Assembly: GCA_963922205.1 (NCBI GenBank)
Contig: CAWUHX010000401.1
Coordinates: 62,001-126,000, forward strand
Length of the DNA stretch: 64,000 nt
Origin: Romanomermis culicivorax
Lineage: Eukaryota; Nematoda; Enoplea; Mermithida; Mermithidae
Reading direction: 5' to 3'
Shown here: in pieces, positions 1 to 43,885 of the stretch
How positions within the stretch are numbered: position 1 is the first letter of the stretch
Layout of the letters: each line of letters starts with the position of its first letter
Notes under the pieces: generated by a model
Database searches by the model: none
What the model was told of the DNA's origin: nothing
Seen by the model: the letters and a program-made list of their open reading frames with translations, nothing else
Made by a program: the position numbers and the translations under genes

Positions 1-23
1 GATTCTTTCCCGAAAAACGTACA

Positions 24-2804
24 TTGAAAGCCTCTGTTTCCGACATGTGGGCACTGGACGTTTCCAAACTCACGCTACGATTCCCAGCGGCCCTGCGATA
101 TTTCAACAATCCGGCGACATCCTTCCTGCAATCAGACGTCCTTGCCTACACGGCCCTCGAGGCTTACTATCCACTGTTGTTGTTTTTGGCTTTCAGTCAT
201 TACGGTTTCATCCTCGAGGTTTACAACGCCCCTGCATTGTTTCCCCATGACTCGCTGGACGCTGCTGAAATTGACTACCTGGCCGAAACAATCATTGCTG
301 CTTTTCACAATGTCGCGTTGTCCGATGTTCTACCCCCCGACTCCGCCAATCAAGTGTATCCCACTATATCCCTAATCGCCCTCCCCGCGATTATGCGAGA
401 CGAAGTTCTTTCCCCTTATAAGTTTTTCATGTACGATTGCACATTGTCTGACCATGGTCGATCTTTTTGTTTAGGAACCTTGCCCAACCGTTTCCGCAGC
501 ATTAAAGTCTTGATGCGTACGACTCATCCCAAGCTGCTCATCACCTCGAAAGTGCCCAAGAAGAAGAAAAAGAAACAGAAGGATGAGTGGAACAAATCAC
601 CCGACGTCTCCAATGACAAAGACCTGCAGCACACTGGCTGCAGCGCTTACGGTGTATCATTTTCCACCACCACCACGCGGTATGTTGTTCCCCAAACATC
701 ACTGGATGAACTACCCCGATGCGCTTAAGGAAGAGATACAGTGCATTTTGCTGCCGCCTCCACCGGTGATTGCCCCGGCTCCTCAAATCGTTCAAACGGC
801 TCCAGTTATTGCCCAAACAGTGGTGCAACCGCCAGTTACATTACCACTGCTGATGGCTGTACAACCGCCACCGGTACCGCAACGGCCCCCGCCTGCGACT
901 CCAGTGCTGCCGATGGCGCCTGTGGATGTTCAAACCCCACAGGCCCCCAGCATGTCCGCCCTGGCTCTAGATCACTATGGCCAGCCTATTAGAAAGCCCG
1001 GTCACTACGAACATTCCATGAAACGCAAACAACACCTTCACGAAGAAGCTGAGTATCGTAAGTCCCACAAAACATGCATGACGGACGAACCCTGCGCCAA
1101 GCGAACGCCGCCACCCAGCACCTCGCGTGCTGAGCGCAGCAAAACACCTAGCGAATGAACAACCCATCGCCCCGAGCAATGCAGGAAACAAAAGGCCCGT
1201 GAAGAAGCTGGTAAATCTTCCCAGACCACATCAACACCGCAAAAGGAAATTCCCTCAAGGAAAACAGAAGCGCCAGCAACACAACCGCCGCCTGCCTGCC
1301 AATCCCCTAGTCACTGATCACCCCATGAGTCCTACTCTCATGATGATCGCCACCACAAAGACAGCCGTCAAACTCAAGTAACCAGTGGCAATAGCCGTCA
1401 ACATGAATGCCATGACGATGCACCGCCCCACTGACTCAGAGCCAACAAACAGGCCAAGTGCATTCAACTGGTTTCTATGAAGACGCACACTGGCACCATT
1501 TCCGCCAGTCACTGCCAAACTTGACAGATTACATAAGCCCGCTGCACAGAGACGCCGAGATACAAAGACGTATGGAGGCTTTGAAAAACCCGCCGAAGGA
1601 TGTGTTCAAGGCTCGGCTCCCGCTGCCGCCTCATATGGACGTGGAACCCGCCACGTCATCCGCAACCTCGATTCTGCCTATGGTCAAGTCACAGCCGCCT
1701 ATGGCCCCGATGCCCGTTACGACCACTACCATAACTCACACCACGTTGCTGCTGCCTAAGGCCCCGACGTCGGCTCAAAGTACTGCATACGCGCAACTGC
1801 CAGTGGTTATAGCAACTAGACTGGTTCTCGGAGTAGCTCCGCCAACCAGTTCCACACTAACTGTCGAACCATGATTGCCCAGCGAAGCAACCCAATTGCC
1901 AAACTATACGCATTTCCGAACCACAGATTCGGGGCATTGCGTTACACTAGTGATGCCTCACTATCCGCCACGCATCGATCCATCCGTTGAGTTTCTCATG
2001 CTGCGTACGTTGCACGAAATGATCTTGATCAATTTTTTCGGGCGCCTCAGTATCGGAATCACTATGGCTGTTCACATTCGTGCAACGAACACTTCGCTCG
2101 CTATGTACCAATAATTTCGCGAACACTATCATCCCTCGTATCGAGAACAACAACTGCCTGTCTCGCATGACGTGGCCACGTTGATACTACGATGGGTCGC
2201 TGGCCTGTGGGCCAAGGAGCTCGGCGTCATCAACGCCGTCCACACCGCCCATTCGGCCCTTTTCCTCTACGAAGCGCGAGGTCTGGATAACCCGTCTTGC
2301 TTGTTGCAAGCCTACAACACCGCTGTCGGCCTGGTCCACAGCTGGATGACATACCCGCAGTAGGGGCCATTCCCCCAACCGCCGGAAATCGCCAACATTC
2401 AACGAATTTACTTACAATACAATAGCGAAAAGGATCGCCCTGCACCCCTGTTGCGTTGGCAGGACTTCTTCCCCCAGTGGAATTTGTTGCCACTGCGACT
2501 GCTGCCACCAACAGGTCTGCCTTTGGACCGAACATCCTTGATCGCCACGCAATTGCCGCCCCTCAGCCTGAATCCTCTTTCACCACTCCACTCACAAATG
2601 TACAGCTCTTCCTCTCGCTGCAGCAACAGCATCGATCACAGTCGCAATCACAACTCCCGTTCGGTTCGTTTTGATAGACACGATGATCCTCGTGACCCAC
2701 ATGGCTATCATAATGACTGCTACTGTCAAAATAATCGCAACCGCTGCGAATATCAACAACAACCTCGATCTGCCTCTGATTCTCACCAACGCCGCTGCCA
2801 TTGA
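24..2804 (+). pseudogene. Broken gag-like gene of an LTR retroelement
   Basis: A long proline-rich coding region is still readable but is broken. The start reads from 24 in one frame. A shift between about 560 and 690 moves it to a second frame, rich in PPPP, PQIVQTAP and RPPPATP, which runs to about 1434 across in-frame stops at 1156, 1315 and 1432. A shift back gives a third segment from 1458 to 2804 with stops at 1872, 2112 and 2361. Basic clusters (KKKKKKQK near codon 185; SMKRKQHLHEEAEYRKSH near 1015-1060) and a helical stretch (LRWVAGLWAKELGV, about 2185-2230) fit a structural, nucleic-acid-binding gag-like protein. No CCHC zinc knuckle, protease or reverse transcriptase is visible. I associate this composition with repeat proteins of Romanomermis culicivorax, from memory only. 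The left end is cut by the window. Confidence 0.6.
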
Positions 2805-3175
2805 CAAGAAGCTTTTGTACAGTAATGTTTGTTTTCTCTTTTCTTTGTTTTGTTTTTGTAACCTCGCCTAATATGGGTTGTTTTTTCTTTTCTAATCTCT
2901 TTTTGTGTGGTTTATTTGTACTAGTTTCCCCAGTGCACGTGCAGCCAATGCTAAGACCATGCAGTAAGACGACTGTTTGTTCCACGGCCACATGCCCCCA
3001 CTTCTTTGTCCTTTCTGCCTCCGCCGCGGTGTCCACATTTGGTTGTCACTGCAACTGTAGTGGCCAGTCTCACCCTCCCATCCATATGGCATCGTATGCT
3101 GGTGTGCTCCAGTATATCAGTACAGACAGAGTGACAACGCGAGCTGTGGTGTTGCTGAACTTACGGCCTCGCTAG
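2801..3175 (+). CDS. Hypothetical membrane-like ORF downstream of the gag remnant
   Basis: A 124-codon open frame begins just before the last stop of the gag-like region. Its first 50 residues are strongly hydrophobic ([27 protein letters not shown]), followed by a cysteine-rich, less hydrophobic part (about ten Cys). It could be a small accessory or env-position reading frame of the same retroelement, or an accidental frame in T-rich DNA. I do not recognise a family, and no ribosomal or splice signal decides the start. Confidence 0.2.
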   Translation: MTRSFCTVMFVFSFLCFVFVTSPNMGCFFFSNLFLCGLFVLVSPVHVQPMLRPCSKTTVCSTATCPHFFVLSASAAVSTFGCHCNCSGQSHPPIHMASYAGVLQYISTDRVTTRAVVLLNLRPR

Positions 3176-3384
3176 TTGCACTCGCTTTGAGAGGTCTCAC
3201 CCTACGCGCTGCCTTAAAATCAGCTCAAACAACCCCAATGACTCCGCGGGCCCCACTGTGCGATACCGAAGACCCCTTTGGCAACCCCGGTGATGGCCTG
3301 TAGTGGTGGTTCCCTTCCCCCTGCACGTTTTGAGTTGTTTCTTGACGATCGCTTAGGGCGATCTACTGCAAGGGGCCCGCAGGT

Positions 3385-3917
3385 GCTAAGTGGAGCGAGC
3401 AAGGTGGACCATTAGCAGCTGTCTCACTGTAGCGCACGTCCGTACATGTGCGCTGGTCTCCCTCCATCATTATTCGTTTTCATCATTATCGTATTTTCTA
3501 TATACTAAGTGTGCGCCCCGCTGGCCACTTTTTTATATTTTCACTATTTGTCGCCTCCCACCACGCTTCCTTCGTTCTCGTCCCAGTGCGTGGGAGTTGA
3601 TTGTTCGCTTTTCTTGCTGGTTTTTCGTTTTGTACGTAAGTTTTTCATTTTGTATGTAAGTTTTTCGTTTTGTACATAAGTTTTTCGTTTTGTTTTATTG
3701 CGTAATATTAAAGGTAGAAAATCTTCTACTTTCGGTTTTATGCAATTAGGGAGACAATTAAGGAAAGTGTCTATTCCTTAATTGGTGGGGTATTAGTGTC
3801 GGGTTTATGTACAAGTAGTTTAGTTAATCGGGTAAACGTGGGCGTGGGAAACACATACATTAAGGACGAACCCTGGAATCCCAATCCTCCCTGTGACTCA
3901 TCAGTGCCCGACATATT
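3385..3917 (+). repeat. 3' (LTR-like) segment of the retroelement, copy 1
   Basis: This stretch follows the gag remnant and is repeated in degraded form at about 26,100-26,534 in the same orientation. Shared landmarks in order are AGTGGAGC, CACTGTAGCGC / TACTGTAGCGC, GTGCGCCC, CCCAGTG, a T-rich stretch, TTAGGGAGACA, TAATCGGGTAA, ATTAAGGACGAA and a terminal CCCGACA / CCCAGCA. The T-rich middle holds three near copies of AGTTTTTCGTTTTGTA. Position after a gag-like region and dispersal fit the 3' LTR, but the exact left boundary and a target duplication were not found. Confidence 0.5.
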
Positions 3918-3965
3918 TACAAATACAACAATATTATAGTCATTTTCAGAACTATAAAGAAACCT

Positions 3966-4290
3966 GGGGTGATTGTACTAACCCAACATGAGGATAATCT
4001 CAACATCGGGATTAAATTGATGATCCTGAGGTTGAGCTAATCGCAATGTCCAAATTATTCTCGTTCAATGCACAAACAACACTCACTTCAGGATTAACTA
4101 ATACTGAGGTTTAAGTTCGAATTGGGGAATTTCAGAAATTTTTATATTTATTTACTTTAGAGATAAGAAAATTATGTGAAAATTTTAGTGCAACCCAACA
4201 GCTCGAGCTGAAGATAATCTCGACATTGAGCTCGTTATAATCCTGATGACATTCAAATTATACCGAACTTGAGATCAAACTGATTCACCC
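3966..4290. repeat. Short inverted-arm repeat element
   Basis: The left side has GGGGTGATTGTACTAACCC followed by repeats of the type GATAATCTCAACATCGGGAT. The right side has the complementary pattern (ATAATCTCGACATTGAGCTC, then GATCAAACTGATTCACCC). The arms are poorly conserved and no target duplication is clear. It has the same design as the larger fold-back elements in this window. Confidence 0.35.
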
Positions 4291-6090
4291 TTTTGTTCGA
4301 GATTACCTTGTGCTGGAGCTTAGACCCGTTTAGTGCAACGTGGCCTTGGTTACAGTCATTGAGCACTGATATGCAAATGGGATCCAGCTGTGCCTATATT
4401 AGGGGTGTCACTATATTAGATATTAGGGTGTTCTCCCTGACTCTACTGGCACTCCCATGGCAACAAAATGACTTTTTTGAAAGCAGGACGAGAGCGACGG
4501 GGATGAGCGAAATTGCTTCCTATCTGGAAACCCGTAAAAAGCTCTCTTTCTGCAATTTCAGGATAAATCCAAAAACTGTGAATGATGCTATTTTGTTGCA
4601 TAGTTAAATAAAAGATAATAAATTTGTTTATAGCTTGTAATCAGTAGAACTTATGGAGTGAATTTTATACGATATGTTATACAATATATAAAATGAGTGA
4701 ATGAAACGTATCAGGCACAATCGGTTTAGTTCTTAGAAGACTTTGTGTTCTAACTTTTTTTCTAAAAAAGCTGAGTGAGATTTTATGTGCCACTTTCCCA
4801 CAGTTGATTCCTTTTGTTAACACCAAATTCAGTAAAAAAGTTCAACACAGTTGGAAGCAAACATGTGTGAGAGGGGACATGGGGGTACAAACAAACTTCC
4901 ACAAGGGTTTTGCATCTGGAAAATTTGTTATGCAAAAAATTTTTTGGTCATTTTTTTCAAATTTTTTGTCTCAAAAACGCCACAAAACCAAGATCCAACC
5001 CTGTGCCCACCTAGAAATTTCAGAGATGCACATAGTGTGTTGATGCACTTAGCTGCAGAATATAATTTTTCACAGACATGGAAAATTTTTTTGGGAAAGA
5101 ATGAAAATCCAATATAAAGAAAGTGAATTTTTTCCAACTTTGACCCAAGTTCTCAAAAATCTAGTCCGCTTCTTTTTCTAGCATGGCAACTGTCGAAGCA
5201 AGTATATTCTCCTTTTTTCTGCCCCATCGGGGCATTTTCTAATAAACTAGTCTAGATTTTTTTGAGATACTATATGAGCTGTGTTGTTTTGTATATTCAT
5301 TGATTTATTTATTGTACTATTCAGTAGACTGATATTGTATGTTGTGTTAGTTAACCTTATTAAGCTCAGCTATTTACTAGCTAGTATTCTAGTTATATAT
5401 TTACCAGTTATCCTAAGGCTAATTTATTGTCAAGATGGTCTAGTCATTACTCAAGACATAATACCTGCAGTAAGCAGTCATTTATAAACCAAAAGCCTTT
5501 AGTTACATTGCTGACGTTCTTCGACCAATGCAGAGATGTAAACATAGCAAAAGGAAGGGCAAGCTAGGGGCTGGCTAAGGCTAAATATTGAGATAACCAT
5601 CTCATTATTTAGCCAGCAATTTAGCTTTCGATTTGACCCAAAACTTGATCCATCATTTTCTTCTAGATTCACTCTGCAATGTGCACCAGACGTAAGCCCC
5701 TCATTTGCCCCAAGATTCAGCCCAGCATTTTCCCTGTCGATTTATCTCATCTGAGAATAGATCCATCACTGTATGACGAACACTGGGGCTAGGCAGAGTG
5801 AGCAAGATCAACAAAATGTGTTTTCTACAATGATGACGGGATGTACGAGTCTTAGTGTGGTGGGTAGGATATTTGTTAATTCTGAAGTCATCGAAGTCGG
5901 ATACCAATTTTTTGGTTGACAAAACATTTTTTCTTCTGGAATACATTGCCCAACTTTTGAATACTCCTGAAAATAAACATTCTTTTGCTGCAAAGCATTT
6001 CTGCAGCAAGGTGTTGATAATTATTGTACATACTCTATGATCATTAAATATGCAAAATGAACGTGGATAAACAAGGGTCCACTGCTAAAA
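4291..6090. other. AT-rich spacer without recognised gene
   Basis: No gene, RNA or intact mobile element was recognised. Open frames on both strands here are short, start inside low-complexity A/T runs and lack paired splice sites. Around 5480-5555 there is a short relative (CATTGCTGACGTTCTTCGACC) of the dispersed repeat better seen at 40.5 and 50.9 kb. Confidence 0.5.
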
Positions 6091-6094
6091 ATTG

Positions 6095-6330
6095 TAGCTT
6101 AAGTTCTATTCAGAAGTGAAAAGTTCGAGGATTTTTGTCACTCACAATTGGCGAACTCGGCAACCGTGGGGGACAGTCTGTGATTCTAAGGGATGAATAG
6201 AATTAATAGGCAATTTGTAGAAAACCCAATTTAGGAATAACAAAAATTATAAGATTTTTGTTTCCAACAATTGGTGATAGTCGGCAACAATCAACAACAG
6301 TTGATTACTGCACTTTTGAATTGGGCTTCA
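6095..6330. repeat. Partial arm related to the 33.7-35.8 kb element
   Basis: The segment begins with CTATTCAGAAGTGAAAAG and carries repeats such as CAATTGGCGAACTCGGCAAC and CAATTGGTGATAGTCGGC. The same start (TTTATTCAGAAGTGAGG) and the same CGCCAATT...GTCGGCAAC units occur at 33.69 kb. Only one arm is visible here, so it is a truncated copy. Confidence 0.4.
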
Positions 6331-6388
6331 GAGACTGCTCGATGCCTTGTAGAGGGTGATGCATCAAACCTTTGCCTCAGGATGATGT

Positions 6389-7270
6389 TGTAATGACCAG
6401 TTTTGGGAGTACTTTACTTTATCCTGAACAGATGGGCGAAGCGATGCACAACGGAATAGGGTAATATGGGCACGGCTCAATAACACAATTGCAGGGTGGA
6501 CGATGGCTTGATTCGTCGATGAGATACAATACAACGCTTGCAATTACTAACATGGCTTAACTGCTTCTGAAAAGAAAATCTCGCTTGCAAAAAAAAGGGG
6601 CCCTTGCAAATAACATGAAAATCACAAAAACCGAGAACTGCCTAAATCATGCTTTGCTTCTCTTTAAATACGGCTTCTTTGACCACTCCCTGGGCGTCAC
6701 GGGAGGTCTTGCTTCTGTCCATCTTCTTCCGCCAATTGCCGCTTCCTGCTTTGTTATTCTCGCTAATTTGGTCATGCCCTCCAATGCTTTCCTAGTACTG
6801 TATGCTTTTCGTGTCTTTTCTGTGCTTGCTTCCTACGGTGGGCTTAGCCACACCTCTGTGCTTCTGTGCATGCTTCTGTATCTATTTCCTCTGTGTACAC
6901 ATGTTTTGTGGGACCATCGCTACCCTTGCACTTGAGACTACTGTCTGGCCGGGCTTCTACTTTTTACTGTGTGCAGGTGTTGTTTATGATTTTTGTGAGG
7001 AATTTCGGTAGCTGTGGAATATTTTGGTGTAGGTTCTAGGGGACCAGCTACCGTTGTGCAAATTAATTGGGGTGTCTTAATTGGGTCAATAGCGGCTACC
7101 GGGGTGTGGAAGGATCAAAATAAAGTACTTCACATGATTTTACAGGAATGTTTGGGTTAATCCCAGACACCCTTGAGACGATAAATTACAAAATGAAATA
7201 ATATTTAATAAATGACTATCACATACAGTATGCTATATATTTACAGTACTGCCTTAGCAGGTACGTTACA
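6389..7270 (-). mobile_element. Solo LTR, family 1 (inverted copy)
   Basis: On the plus strand it starts TGTAATGACC and ends GGTACGTTACA. It is flanked by a perfect 4-bp duplication, ATGT, at 6385-6388 and 7271-7274. It is the reverse complement of the elements at 31,542 and 58,657 and shares their blocks (GGTGTCTTAATTGGG, ATCCCAGACACCCTTGAGACG). TG...CA ends with a 4-bp duplication are the mark of integrase-inserted LTRs. No internal retroelement genes flank it, so it is read as a solo LTR. A degraded TATA motif lies near 6665 on the minus strand. Confidence 0.8.
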
Positions 7271-7274
7271 ATGT

Positions 7275-10200
7275 AAACCATGCTGTTGCGATTAGCTGGT
7301 CTTGGAAAAACAACCGAAAATAGAAAGTACATATTCAGCACTGGTTTAACCGTCAAAAAATTGAAAAAGTCAAATTATTATCCACATGACACAGTGTTAA
7401 GAAAAGCCGAGCGGGATCTCTAGTAGTGGAAGAAATTTCTCCTGTTCATGGTTCCTGTACTTCAGGTTTGTGGATTCTGCTCTATCTTGTTAGCTTATGG
7501 TGAACAATGTTTCTTATATCTTCGTTTTCAAATTGAACTTTTTTTACTAGTTTTATATTTTAAAATGGACGAGCGGGTAAGATTCCTCAGGTCGAATTTA
7601 GACTAGTCTGTAGGTTGGAACAGTATCTAAGGTTGGTAGGAGAGATAGACATGGATAATCTTAATGCACAGGCTTTCTACTGACTGAGAAATTTCCCAAA
7701 AATTAACGAATAACTATGAAGTGTGATAAAGAATAGTTTACCTCATTGCTAAACCACCGGTTTCTCGATTTGACTTAGTACTTGGTGTTACGTAATGTCA
7801 ATTCTCTGATTACGTAAACGCCTTCTAAAATATTCGTTTATTAAAATTTAATATCAAAAGGCTAAATTACAATGTGGATAAGGCAGGGGACACAATAAAA
7901 ATTACGAAAAAGGGATGAGCAGGAGAATAAGAGCAACTGAGTGACAGGGAAGCTGAGAACCTACTAAATATGGGGGGAGGTGAGATTCTATGGAGGGATA
8001 GGCGTCGTCCCGAAGATAAAATAGTGGCCGATAAACCTCACCCCAAACACACACAACTGGACGGATGAACGTCGTCCAAGAAATACAAGCAACTGGATGG
8101 ATGAACGTCGTCCAAGAAATACACAAAGAAATAGGGGAACACACGTAGTTGGTAAACTGAGACGCTGCCGATTTGCGGAAATCCAAAGAACGCACTGACT
8201 CCTTGTTTTCCATTCCTTTTCGAGGATCCGGAAAAAGAGGTGGGGTTTTGGTGAGGGGAATCTCATTCGCTAGAATTGTTTATTCGGAATGGGAAGAAAT
8301 CGTTTGAAACCGATTGGTTGAACTTGCTTATGACGGGTTCCTTGAAGTTGTCCACCCGTAGGGTGGGAGTTGGTAAGTGGAAAAAGGGATTAGTAGTTCT
8401 CTGTTTTTTTGGCTCTTATTTTCCTACTGTAATACTTTCCATACGTATTTTACGGTTTTCGAGTAAATAATAGAACGAAAATGCATTAATGGTTTTGGCA
8501 AATTAACGTAAAAATGTACAAAACAATAGGCTACTTAACCTACATTTTTCCTAATGGTAAAAATGGAAAAACAACTTAAAAATGGATTACTGTAAAATTA
8601 CTACACGAAACTAATTTGGACAAAATTATAAGCTTAACTTAATTTACATAATTTACAAATTCACTTATCGTGACATTGGCTATTTTAGGGTGGAGTAAAA
8701 GGTCTCCAATTTTATCTATACTGAAAAAACTAACCTGAGCCTAGTTTTCAAAAAGATATCTCTTTTTATCCTTCTTAGCAAGATAAAGATAAAGATATCT
8801 TTATCCTTATTTTGCTGTTTTCTTATCTTTATCTTTATGCTTGCAAAAGAGTTATTTTTCTATGTAAATTTTTGTCGTTTTTTATCTTGCTCAAAAAGAT
8901 AAATATGTTTATTGGATAATACAGCTTCAAAAATTTGTATTTTTTACGAATTATGGCGAAATCGATTTTTTTGGTAAATCGATTAACTTGTGCAAAAAAG
9001 TTGGAAAAATGATGGAATCCGTATGATGCAATGCATATATTGTAATGCTGATAAAAATCTGTGACTAGAGTCCCATAAAATGTTTCAAAAAATCGTGGTG
9101 TTGTGCCCACCCAATAGCTTCAGGAACTGTTGCAGAGAAACCAAAAATGATGTTCTATAGCTTATTGGGAAGCTGAATTTTTATTCTATGAACTTATCAT
9201 TGAAAAAAAAGTCCAGATGACGAGAAGGCATTTGATTCAGACGTTCACTGAAAAAATTTCATTGGAGCCATTTTACAGTACTTAATTCATTTCTGACCTG
9301 AACAAAACCAACTATCTAACGATATTTTGCGATTTTGAGATCCGCATTTGTCTATTTTATTCAGGGAAGATATTTTAAATTATACACTGTAGTTGAACAA
9401 GTTGGATCAGTATTCAGTAAGTTGAAATTTGCCAAATTTTCTACATAAATTGATATATTTCACAACTTGAAGTGGGAAATTCAAACAACAAAATAAATCA
9501 CGAAAAAGATTGTTCATTGTCCACTTCGTTTTTTATTCATGAATAACATGTAAAATAGTCAAGTAGTAAAAATAATAGATAGATAGACCACCGGTAATTA
9601 GAGAGCATTAGTTTGAAAAATGTACAAAAAATGGCAACAAAAGTTATAAAGGAAAAAACGGCATCAGCCACGTGTATGAATATTCACTGCATAAAATTTA
9701 CAGTTTTAAAGTTTTCTGATCATCTAGCTTTCATATTTGCAAATTAAGATCATGAACTTTTGATATCAAACATTTTATGATCTAAAATATTCGGAATCTA
9801 CTATATTTCTGTTTAGATAGAGAAAAAATTTTCTGCACCATCGAATGTTCATCAAGCAGTATATTTTCACATGTGGCAGTCCGCCAAAGACACGAAAAAT
9901 GCTACGACAATGGCTGAAGTGGACCACTACCGCCACCACCGCCGCCGCCAATGCTGGGCAAACTGTCCGATCTCGACACCCGTTTTTTCGTCGTTTTCGA
10001 AACATTGGGCGAAATGCGATGACTATTATTATTCACAGGAGGCAAACCGTAATAATGTGTACCATTGTTATTGCTACGTATAGGGAATCGATTTCCGCTA
10101 ATTGAAAGAAAAATCGTGGAATCGGAATCGAAATAGGTATGCTAATTAGGAACAGTTTTTTTCTAATGTGAAATTTAGAAGTGAAAAATACATAATTCGA

Positions 10201-11236
10201 TTTTCCGAAAAAATGATCAACTTTGAATTAAGTCCAATCAATCAAAAAATTAACCGATTACGATATCCTTAAAAAGCATTCAGTAGCTTATTAATTTTCC
10301 TATAAAGTGGTTTATTTTTTAGCGGATTTGTTTTCTGAGTTTTTATAAAATAAATAGGAAACTATGATACAATTTTTCTGTCTTTCTTGAGCAATTTTCG
10401 ACTATTAATGGCGTTTTTGGAAAATTTTTTTTCGGTAAAATTTATGTCTTTATTTCACCTTGATTTTTTATGCTAATTTAAATGATGCAAGAATTATATT
10501 TGTATCTAACAAACTGAATAAAATACATCCAAATTCCCAAAATCAAGGAAGATTTTTTTGTGTTTGTTGTTGTCTTTTAATTTGTTTGTGCAAATACATG
10601 TACTTTTCTATTCACATTTACTTAAAATTAAATGTGACTTATTAAATTGTGTTACTTATTGATTTTTTGTTACTATTTATTTATTTGTAACTGGAAAGCT
10701 TCAATTATGCTTAATGTGTTGTGAGTAAATAACCATGCGGTGTAGAAAAATCAGAAAAATTTAAATTTAAGGTTTTAAGAAATCGAATGTATTTCGTTCA
10801 ATTTCTCAGCCAACATGACATGTCTTGAACTACTGGAATCAGCATAAAAACCAAATTAAGGTCAATGAATCAAAAGCATGAATTAAATATAAAAAGTTTC
10901 TGGAAAACGTCATCAACAGTCAAAACTGCTGACAAAAAGACAACAAGAGTTGTATCGTATTTCTCTATCATAAAATAGACACTAATAAAAAAATCGGCAT
11001 ATAGAAAAATAAATAAGCTACCAAATGGTGCCAAGCATATTGTAATTGAATATTCATTCAATGAACTTGATTTAAAGTTGATCAATTTTTTTAGAAAATC
11101 GAACTTTGCAAAATTGTCTAAACTTTTGAGCAACAACACTGTATGCAACAATTTGCGCGGTTTCGAATGGTTTAACCTCATCTAAATGACTTATTTTTTC
11201 AAATGTAGCAGATTGTATATCAATTGATAGATCTCA
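7275..11236. other. AT-rich spacer, no recognised gene
   Basis: About 4 kb without a supportable coding exon. Minor structure: two copies of a ~50-bp unit containing ACGTCGTCCAAGAAATAC at about 8060-8125, and a GATA-rich region at 8745-8850 where AAAGATATC and GATATCTTTATC can fold back. Several long A/T runs are present. Frames here show no paired splice sites or composition change. Confidence 0.5.
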
Positions 11237-11244
11237 GTAGTTAG

Positions 11245-11351
11245 TAAAGATGTATCGGGTCCAAAATTTTAAGAATATCGGGTCCGGGTCTAACAAAATG
11301 GTAGGGTAATTTCGGGTCTCATTCCGAGTCCGAGCTCCCGATGCATTTCTA
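11245..11351. mobile_element. Very short hAT-like MITE
   Basis: The ends are TAAAGATGTATCGGG and, read inward from the right, TAGAAATGCATCGGG. The flanks are GTAGTTAG (11,237-11,244) and GTAGTTAT (11,352-11,359), matching at 7 of 8 positions. An 8-bp duplication with TA-type ends is typical of hAT transposons. At 107 bp it cannot encode protein and was mobilised in trans. Related GATGTATC-bearing ends occur at 22,124-22,480. Confidence 0.65.
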
Positions 11352-11439
11352 GTAGTTATACAGGTCCGTGCCAGGGCTATACAAAAGATAACCCATGATA
11401 TAAGTATTGCCATGAACAAATGGTGTGGGATGATACAAT

Positions 11440-12905
11440 GGGTGCAGAAAGTATGGTCGAGGCTTCAACATGCGAAATTCCACATCACTGTAGAAAGTAC
11501 AATGAAAGTTTAGGTAGGGTTTTGTAATGGTTCCCACATACTGGGTAGTAGCTGCTCTACCACCGACTGCACAGCTCTGCATGGCCTGTTGGGAGTGCAG
11601 CAGTGCTATTCACAGAAATCCATGGGCAGATGATTTGTATGCATAACAGCAAGTTTATGGGTTCAGAGAAAAATGAACGACTGCACCTGTTGCGCATCGT
11701 CACATGCTTTTCCTATGGAACAGGGACCTTTCATCACAACATTCCACCCCCTGCTGAGAAAGGCAGGAGACCCCCTGGTATGGTCGGATGTATTGGTTTT
11801 CACACACTGAGTTGCTGCACCACAGACCGCACAGCTGCACATCCCGCCAAAGGTCCATGACTTGGACACATAACATCAAGTTTATGCGTTCAGAGAAAAT
11901 GTACGACGGGACCTGTTGTGCATCATCACATTCTCCTCCTAGGAACGCGTGACCCCTAATCACAATATACCACCACTTGCTGAGGCAGGCAGTAGACCCC
12001 TGTTATGGTCAGCATGTTATGGTTCTCACACACTGGGTTGCTCTACCATCGACTGCACAGCCATGCATCACCTGTTGTAGGTGCAGCAGTGCTCTTCACA
12101 AAAATCCAGGTCTGGCGCCATGACGTGGATAGCAACATCAAGTTTACAGGTTCAGAGAAAATTTTACAACTTCACACATTATAATAGTTTAAGTGTGCAA
12201 AATTTTACTTGAACTTACAATGTACAGTGAAGGTCAAGTTGGTGAGCTCTTTGCTGTAGTCAAAATTTGACCATATTATTTGAAAACAACCAGCAAAGAA
12301 TTACCAGCTAATAAAAATTAGGCAAATTTCTCTGAAATTAATTCAAAAGTTTTCAATTTTAAAAATTGCGTGAAAGCGTAGAACTGTTGAACTTTAGTTT
12401 TCCTGTTTTCTTCTATTATTTTACAGTTTTATGAGTTTATGCTAAAGTTACCTACAGTATTACTCAAAACTTGGCTAGTCATGTGAATACAGTTAGCAAA
12501 AAGTGATCAGTCTACAAAAATTAAGCAAAAATTTAACAAATTTGCATAAAATTTTAAATTTCGAAATGCAAAAAATCGTACAGCCTCAAAATCATAAAAC
12601 ATCAGAAGAAAATGAACAAATTATGTTTTTACTGTTTAATGGCTTTATTGTTTTATGCATTTCTGCATTTTAAAATTCTAACATTTTATCCAAATTTACA
12701 AAATTTTTGTCGACAAGTCAACTGTTTTTGTTGACTGTTTTTATTTCCAATGGTCCACTTTCTGGCCATTTTTTTGACTTTTTCAGTTAGCTTGTCAATG
12801 CGCATGACCTCAACAATTTTGCACGCTAAAAAATAACCCGAGCTTTACCGTACTTTCTACAGTGATGTGGAATTTAACACATTGAAACCTCAACCATGCT
12901 ATCTA
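11440..12905. repeat. Inverted-arm element holding a ~245-bp tandem repeat
   Basis: The sequence around 11,462-11,502 (TTCCACATCACTGTAGAAAG) is repeated inverted at 12,848-12,900 (CTTTCTACAGTGATGTGGAA). Between the arms, about 11,530-12,180 contains roughly 2.5 tandem units, marked by TTCCCACATACTGGG, TTTTCACACACTGAG and TTCTCACACACTGGG, with GACTGCACAGC, AACATCAAGTTTA and GGTTCAGAGAAAA recurring in order. The rest is A/T-rich. No coding potential is convincing. Confidence 0.55.
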
Positions 12906-13200
12906 CAAGCTCTGCATCACCATGAATGCCATAATGAATTTGGATCGAATTTCATGATTGCCTATACTTACTACACATCCTGACATAATCTATAAGTGGC
13001 CTCTGCTGGACCTATTCTTATGGAGTAGGGTTTCTTTTGTATACTCCCTGTACAGGCTGATCTCTCTCTGATAGTTATCCAAAACATGATTCAAAATCTT
13101 CTATCTCCATATTTCTCAATTAGATGTGTTAAAAATTTGCTGAAAATTTGATTGGAAGCTCCCACTATGTTTTTCATGGTGCACGCAAATTTTATAAAAT

Positions 13201-43885
<30,685 letters not shown>

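Noticed and set aside
11700..11963. Frames over the ~245-bp tandem repeat
   Set aside because: The frame is not kept between units and no protein pattern is conserved.
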